DNA from: Paenibacillus arenilitoris
GTDB taxonomy: Bacteria; Bacillota; Bacilli; Paenibacillales; Paenibacillaceae
Reading direction: 5' to 3'
NCBI RefSeq assembly: GCF_014705655.1
Contig: NZ_JACXIY010000020.1
Coordinates: forward strand, 1 to 64,000
DNA: 64,000 nt
Each line of letters opens with the position of its first letter. The first letter of the stretch is position 1. The position numbers were made by a program, and so were the translations under genes. This document shows positions 60,063-64,000 of this stretch, piece after piece. The notes under the pieces are model-generated. The model was not told the DNA's origin and searched no databases. It worked only from the letters and a program-made list of their open reading frames with translations.

Positions 60063-61388
60063 CTAATCGTTCGGGTTGTAGTCGGTTCCTTCGAAAAACT
60101 CGAACGCGAAATCGCCGATCCGGACCATGTCTCCGTCCTTCGCTCCCTGCTTGCGGAGCGCGTCGTCGACGCCCATCTTCCGCATCGTCCGCGCGAAGCG
60201 CATGACCGCGTCGTACGAATTGAGGTTCATCCGCCTCATATAGTTGCTTATGCCTTCGCTTTCGATCACGAATACTTCGTCTTCCTTATGAATCGTGAAG
60301 GTCGTCTCTTCGCGCTTCTCGTACGTGTATACTTTCCGCTCGGCCACGTCCTTCACGTCCTCGACCTCTACCTGCTCGGATACCGTATCGAGCACATCGG
60401 CGGCTTTGTACAGAAGCTCTTGAATGCCTTGCTTCGTCAAAGAAGAGATCGGCACGATCACGTATTCGCGATCGCCCCGTGCCTCCTCGAGCTGCTGCTT
60501 GAACAGCTCGAGCTGCTCGGCCGCGTCCGGCATGTCCATCTTGTTGGCCGCGATAATTTGCGGACGATCGGCCAGCTTCTCGTTGTACAGCACGAGCTCC
60601 TCGTTGATCTTCAGCCAATCGTCGAACGGGTCTCGCCCTTCGGAAGCAGCCATGTCGATGACGTGGATGATGACACGCGTCCGCTCGACATGGCGCAGAA
60701 ATTCATGGCCGAGCCCTACCCCTTCATGGGCGCCCTCGATCAAGCCGGGCAGGTCCGCCATGACGAAGCTGCGGCCGTCCCCGACGTCGACGACGCCGAG
60801 ATTCGGCGTAATCGTCGTGAAGTGATATGCCCCGATCTTCGGCTTCGCCCCCGACACGACCGACAGGAGCGTCGATTTGCCGACGCTCGGGAATCCGACG
60901 AGGCCGACGTCCGCCATCACCTTGAGCTCAAGGACGACCCAGCGCTCCTCGCCCGGCTCGCCATTCTCGGAAATGTACGGAGCCGGATTGCTTTGCGTGG
61001 CGAACCGGATATTGCCGCGTCCGCCGCGTCCGCCCTTCGCGATGACGATCCGCTGTCCGTGGCGCGTCATGTCCGCGATCACTTCCTGCGTGTCGTCGTC
61101 GATGATGACCGTGCCCGGCGGGATGCGCACGACCGTATCCTCCGCGCTCGCGCCGTGCATGCCCTTCACTTTGCCGCGTTCGCCGCGCTCTGCCTTGAAA
61201 TGCTTCTGATAGCGGAAATCCATCAGCGTGCGGAGTCCTTCGTCGACCTGGAATACCAGATCGCCGCCGTGTCCGCCGTCCCCCCCTGCGGGACCGCCCA
61301 TCTCCACGTACTTCTCGCGGCGGAACGAGACGATCCCGTCTCCCCCGTCGCCGCCTTTCACAAAAATTTTCGCTTTATCGACAAACAT
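60063..61388 (-). CDS. obgE: GTPase ObgE/CgtA
   Basis: An essential ribosome-associated GTPase, also linked to sporulation and the stress response. 441 residues: the Gly-rich Obg fold at the N-terminus (KGGDGGDGIVSFRREKY...GGPAGGDGGHGG), the G domain with GFPSVGKST near residue 166, DLPGLIEGA, ANKMD and the OCT domain at the end (VIESEGISNYMRRMNLNSYDAVMRFARTMRKMGVDDALR). It lies 13 bp after spo0B, as in B. subtilis. Confidence 0.98.
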   Translation of the reverse strand: MFVDKAKIFVKGGDGGDGIVSFRREKYVEMGGPAGGDGGHGGDLVFQVDEGLRTLMDFRYQKHFKAERGERGKVKGMHGASAEDTVVRIPPGTVIIDDDTQEVIADMTRHGQRIVIAKGGRGGRGNIRFATQSNPAPYISENGEPGEERWVVLELKVMADVGLVGFPSVGKSTLLSVVSGAKPKIGAYHFTTITPNLGVVDVGDGRSFVMADLPGLIEGAHEGVGLGHEFLRHVERTRVIIHVIDMAASEGRDPFDDWLKINEELVLYNEKLADRPQIIAANKMDMPDAAEQLELFKQQLEEARGDREYVIVPISSLTKQGIQELLYKAADVLDTVSEQVEVEDVKDVAERKVYTYEKREETTFTIHKEDEVFVIESEGISNYMRRMNLNSYDAVMRFARTMRKMGVDDALRKQGAKDGDMVRIGDFAFEFFEGTDYNPND

Positions 61389-61401
61389 GCTTTGCCCCCG
61401 T

Positions 61402-62139
61402 TCACGCGCGCATTTCCGCCCTTAGCAGCACTTTGCCGTACGGCTGCTCGAAGGTAATCGGCTTCATCGGCGCGCCTTCCAACTGCTGTTGTATTTTTTG
61501 CTTCCACTGCTGTTCGTTCATCAGTTCGCCTTCATAATAAAAAGCCGCGAACAGCGCTTCCTCGTCGACCGAAAGCTCCAGCCTGAGAACGGCCGCATTG
61601 CCGTAGCCCGGCTTCGCGGCGAAGCGGTAAGCGTTAATCGTATGAATGATCGTTTCGGCTATTTGATCGGCGTCGGCCGTAATTTCGTTCAAATGGATGT
61701 CGCCGTTGATGGCGACCTGAAGCTCCAGCGTATTCGATATCGTGCGGAACGATTGGATGTAGCTGACGAGAGCGGGCACGCCGAGCTTGGAAATGCTGCT
61801 CTCCACGGCCATTCTAGCACTTATTTTCTCCACGCACTCCACCGTTTTATCCAGCTTGCCAAGTCTTATGTATCCGTATACGACCTGCAGGTCGTTCATC
61901 CAGTCGTGCCGGTGATGATTAAGCGTCCGGATCGCCGAGGCTTGCATCGAATTTATCGTACGCGCCGTCCGCTCCGCATGCTCCTTTCTCTCCGACAGGA
62001 TCCAGTACGTCGCCGCGGCGGTAAGCCAAACAAGAAATACAGCAGTTAACCAAACTTTCGAAGGCCAAATCAGTACCGCGGCGCCTGGCAGCAAAACGGT
62101 GGCCGCCGCATAGTACTTTGCCACAGATAAGCGTCCCAT
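61402..62139 (-). CDS. spo0B: Spo0B-like sporulation phosphotransferase with membrane anchor
   Basis: Passes phosphate in the sporulation phosphorelay (Spo0F to Spo0A). The helical-hairpin site is NHHRHDWMNDLQVVYGYIRLGK near residue 74, with the His-Asp context of Spo0B. The C-terminal half resembles a degenerate kinase domain (DADQIAETIIHTINAYRF) without Gly-rich ATP boxes. B. subtilis Spo0B is soluble and about 192 residues; this one has two hydrophobic helices in its first ~50 residues, so it is probably membrane-bound. A weak ribosome site precedes ATG 62139. The place between rpmA and obgE is conserved. Confidence 0.87.
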   Translation of the reverse strand: MGRLSVAKYYAAATVLLPGAAVLIWPSKVWLTAVFLVWLTAAATYWILSERKEHAERTARTINSMQASAIRTLNHHRHDWMNDLQVVYGYIRLGKLDKTVECVEKISARMAVESSISKLGVPALVSYIQSFRTISNTLELQVAINGDIHLNEITADADQIAETIIHTINAYRFAAKPGYGNAAVLRLELSVDEEALFAAFYYEGELMNEQQWKQKIQQQLEGAPMKPITFEQPYGKVLLRAEMRA

Positions 62140-62216
62140 TGATTAAACCTACTTTCGTCGTATTTCCTAGCTTATCCAGTATATCATGCGTCCGTCGCCC
62201 GGTCATCAGCGCCGAA

Positions 62217-62250
62217 ATAAAAAAAACCGGCCTTGCGATGCAGGCCGGAA
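62217..62250 (-). terminator. Terminator after rpmA
   Basis: CCGGCCT and AGGCCGG arms around TGCATCGC-type loop bases are followed on the minus strand by seven T residues. It separates the rplU-prp-rpmA unit from spo0B-obgE. Confidence 0.85.
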
Positions 62251-62262
62251 TTTTTATTGAAA

Positions 62263-62574
62263 TTAAGCTTCTACTGCTGCGGCTACCGGTGCCAGATCAA
62301 CAGGGTATACGCTCACTTTTTTGCGATCGCGTCCCCAACGTTCGAACTTCACTACGCCTTCTACCTTCGCATAAAGCGTATCGTCTTTGCCGATGCCTAC
62401 GTTCGTACCCGGGTGGATCTTCGTTCCGCGTTGACGGAACAAAATGCTTCCCGCCGTAACGACTTGGCCGTCGGCGCGCTTAGCGCCGAGGCGCTTCGAT
62501 TGCGAATCGCGTCCGTTCTTCGTGGAACCTACGCCCTTCTTCGAAGCGAATAGCTGAAGATTCAGTTTCAACAT
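62263..62574 (-). CDS. rpmA: Ribosomal protein bL27 (with cleavable N-terminus)
   Basis: A large-subunit protein near the peptidyl transferase centre. 103 residues. The N-terminus MLKLNLQLFASKKGVGSTKN carries the Firmicute extension with the NLQLFA/SKKGVG motif that the protease Prp removes in S. aureus. The body has DSQSKRLGAKRADGQVV and RGTKIHPGTNVGIGKDDTL. It lies 53 bp after prp. Confidence 0.98.
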   Translation of the reverse strand: MLKLNLQLFASKKGVGSTKNGRDSQSKRLGAKRADGQVVTAGSILFRQRGTKIHPGTNVGIGKDDTLYAKVEGVVKFERWGRDRKKVSVYPVDLAPVAAAVEA

Positions 62575-62627
62575 CGTGTGTCCCTCCTTTATTCAAAAGG
62601 TTTCTGAAGCTAACGGGCTTCGCAAGA

Positions 62628-62966
62628 TTAATCCCGCGAAAGCTCATGAATTACGACATGCTTGCCGTAAGATTTGACAATGGTTTCGAGCATAACGACC
62701 ATCGACTCCAGCAGCAGCTGCATCCTTCCGTCCGCGGCTTCGTCGGCAAGCTCCGGAATATCCGACGCGAGCCACCCGTTCTTCACCGTGTACGGAAGTT
62801 CTTCTCCTGCCAAAGCTTCGATTGCATTGACGGTGCCGACCGATACGGCCGACACGCCCGCGCACACGATATCTTTGCCGGGCTTCGCATATTTGGCATG
62901 TCCTTCGACAGCGAAAGATACGATCCGTCTGTCAGCGGCTCGCCGCACGATCGTAACGGTAATCAT
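62628..62966 (-). CDS. prp: Ribosomal-processing cysteine protease Prp
   Basis: Cleaves the N-terminal extension of L27. 112 residues with the catalytic pair in VEGHAKYAKPGKDIVCAGVSA (His near residue 22, Cys near 34). It lies between rplU and rpmA, the universal place of this gene in Firmicutes (ysxB). Its presence fits the extended N-terminus of rpmA. Confidence 0.96.
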   Translation of the reverse strand: MITVTIVRRAADRRIVSFAVEGHAKYAKPGKDIVCAGVSAVSVGTVNAIEALAGEELPYTVKNGWLASDIPELADEAADGRMQLLLESMVVMLETIVKSYGKHVVIHELSRD

Positions 62967-62978
62967 CGGAAATGCCTC

Positions 62979-63290
62979 TTACGCTTGGATTTTCTCGATC
63001 GTTACTTTCGTGAACGGTTGACGATGACCTTGCTTGCGACGGTAGTTCTTTTTGGCTTTGTATTTGTAAACGATGATCTTCTGGCCTTTGCCTTGCTTCT
63101 CGACTTTGCCGGATACCGACGCGCCGGATACGACCGGAGCTCCGGTTACCAGACCTTCGCCTTTCGATACGGCCAAGACACGATCAAATGTTACGCTATC
63201 GCCTGCGTTTGCGTCCAGCTTCTCGATGTAGATCACATCGCCTTCCTGAACCTTGTACTGCTTACCGCCAGTTTCAATAATTGCGAACAT
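62979..63290 (-). CDS. rplU: Ribosomal protein bL21
   Basis: A 103-residue 50S subunit protein: MFAIIETGGKQYKVQEGD at the start and YKYKAKKNYRRKQGHRQPFTKVTIEKI at the end are diagnostic. AAGGAGGTG lies just before ATG 63290. The frame upstream to 63419 is the L21 leader RNA, not coding. It heads rplU-prp-rpmA. Confidence 0.98.
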   Translation of the reverse strand: MFAIIETGGKQYKVQEGDVIYIEKLDANAGDSVTFDRVLAVSKGEGLVTGAPVVSGASVSGKVEKQGKGQKIIVYKYKAKKNYRRKQGHRQPFTKVTIEKIQA

Positions 63291-63299
63291 GTTGGTGCA

Positions 63300-63419
63300 C
63301 CTCCTTATTCTCGAAGACTCGCCTAATCCAGGTGGCATGCCGCCGAAGCCGCCTGCGCTTGCTAACCCGATCGGAGCGGTACTTGTATGGCTCGTTCCAC
63401 AGGGGTACGAGACAGACAC
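63300..63419 (-). promoter_or_regulatory. Ribosomal protein L21 leader RNA
   Basis: The 5' region of rplU contains the pattern of the Firmicute L21 leader: CGTACCCCTGTGGAACGAGCC near its start, GGGTTAGCA in the middle and CCACCTGGATTAGGCGA before the ribosome site. It likely lets L21 or an associated signal regulate the rplU-prp-rpmA operon. Confidence 0.78.
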
Positions 63420-63425
63420 CTGACT

Positions 63426-63454
63426 AGTTTATCACATAAGGGTGCTTATTTCAA
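63426..63454 (-). promoter_or_regulatory. Sigma-A promoter of rplU
   Basis: TTGAAA (63454-63449), a 17-bp spacer and TAAACT (63431-63426) with an extended TGA before the -10 box. The transcript would begin just upstream of the L21 leader. Confidence 0.85.
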
Positions 63455-63477
63455 CATGAATTCTTCTTGCAACACAA

Positions 63478-64000
63478 CTATTTGTTCGCGGTCTCACGCC
63501 TGCTTGCCGCGCCGCAGCTCGCGCACCGTCCGGTCAGCTGCATCGCCGCATTCTCCCGCGCTTTCTTGCGCGTCATTTCGAGCAGCCCGAGCCTCGTCCA
63601 GCCGAGCACCGTCGTTTTGGTCCGATCGTCACGCGCCTTCTCGTTCATCCGCTGCATGACCCGTTCGCGATGCTGTTCATGCTGCATATCGATGAAATCG
63701 ACGATAATGATCCCTCCGACGTCCCTGATCCGCAGCAGCCGGGCGATTTCGTCGGCGGCTTCCATATTCGTGCGAAAGACCGTGTCCTCAAGATCGTGGC
63801 TTCCCGTAAACTTGCCGGTATTGACGTCGACAACCGTCAGCGCCTCCGTCTCTTCCCACACCAAGTGGCCCCCGCTCGGCAGTGAAATTCGGCGCTCGAA
63901 CGCCTTCTCCACCTGCATGCCGACGCGAAACCAGTCGAACAAGGCTTGTCCGTTTCTCGGCTCGTACAGCTTCAGCCTGCCTTGCAGCCCCGGCGTCATC
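63478..64000 (-). CDS. rng: Ribonuclease E/G family protein (3' part, cut by window end)
   Basis: The C-terminal ~174 residues of an RNase E/G. EALTVVDVNTGKF holds the metal-binding Asp of the DNase I-like catalytic site, and IIIVDFIDM gives the second acidic site. RTKTTVLGWTRLGLLEMTRKKAR and a late CASCG follow. The gene runs off the right edge, so its start is not in the window; the first Met of the frame (63999) is internal. It lies upstream of rplU, as in many Bacilli. Confidence 0.93.
   Translation of the reverse strand, partial: MTPGLQGRLKLYEPRNGQALFDWFRVGMQVEKAFERRISLPSGGHLVWEETEALTVVDVNTGKFTGSHDLEDTVFRTNMEAADEIARLLRIRDVGGIIIVDFIDMQHEQHRERVMQRMNEKARDDRTKTTVLGWTRLGLLEMTRKKARENAAMQLTGRCASCGAASRRETANK

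Noticed and set aside
63291..63419. N-terminal extension of rplU to 63419.
   Set aside because: The region matches the L21 leader RNA and the known L21 N-terminus starts at ATG 63290.

Overview
This window is a chromosomal segment of a GC-rich, endospore-forming Firmicute. The most likely family is Paenibacillaceae (Paenibacillus/Cohnella type). The reasons are strong AGGAGG-type ribosome sites with many TTG and GTG starts, the sporulation genes spo0B, spoVB, safA and bofC plus a SpoIID-like gene, T-box and L21 leaders, and a gene order that matches the Bacillus subtilis yrr/yrv, yrb/ruv and obg/rplU regions. RuvC is also present, which B. subtilis lacks. I saw no rRNA, tRNA, IS element, prophage or CRISPR array. 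About 60 protein genes are called, most of them on the minus strand.

Layout, left to right. 1-500: a gene-free, AT-rich stretch with imperfect TTTCAAT-ATTGAAA palindromes. 0.5-7.7 kb: polysaccharide deacetylase, an AI-2E-family permease, a class B penicillin-binding protein (PbpI-like) and a chemoreceptor. 7.8-19.3 kb: the tRNA-hydroxylation pair trhP2/trhP1, mltG, two DUF1292 genes, ruvX, yrzL and T-box-controlled alaS, then yrrI, a small zinc-ribbon gene, yrrD, iscS and cymR, with mnmA divergent. 20.7-25.5 kb: an accessory-looking insertion relative to the B. subtilis order (CorC-type CBS protein, copC-copD, about 1 kb of tandem and palindromic repeats, ynfA). 25.5-36 kb: rarA, a GNAT-like gene, a YdeI-type gene, tcdA, aspS and hisS under a T-box, a 56-residue gene, dtd and relA. 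36-42 kb: apt, recJ, a cation-efflux homologue, secF, secD and comN. 42-56 kb: spoVB, a DUF421 gene, yrzE, yajC, tgt, queA, spoIID-like, ruvB, ruvA, ruvC, bofC and safA. 55-64 kb: ilvE, pheA, thrB, hom and pheB, then obgE, spo0B, rpmA, prp, rplU and the 3' part of an RNase E/G gene cut by the window end.

How the genes work together. One theme is tRNA charging and modification: alaS, aspS and hisS charge tRNA and Dtd removes D-amino acids; MnmA with a cysteine desulfurase makes s2U34; Tgt and QueA make queuosine; TcdA makes cyclic t6A; TrhP1/P2 make ho5U34. A second theme is genome maintenance (RuvABC, RuvX, RarA, RecJ). A third is protein export (SecD, SecF, YajC). A fourth is sporulation and envelope (Spo0B, SpoVB, SafA, BofC, SpoIID-like, MltG, PBP). 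pheB-hom-thrB-pheA-ilvE looks like one amino-acid biosynthesis operon.

Regulation visible in the sequence includes near-consensus sigma-A promoters for alaS, hisS, rplU, relA, cymR and the GNAT-like gene, a very good sigma-G/F-type promoter for bofC, T-box leaders before alaS and hisS, an L21 leader before rplU, and an 18-bp perfect palindrome before copC. The least explained part is the repeat block at 24.09-25.05 kb, whose palindromes recur at the left edge of the window.
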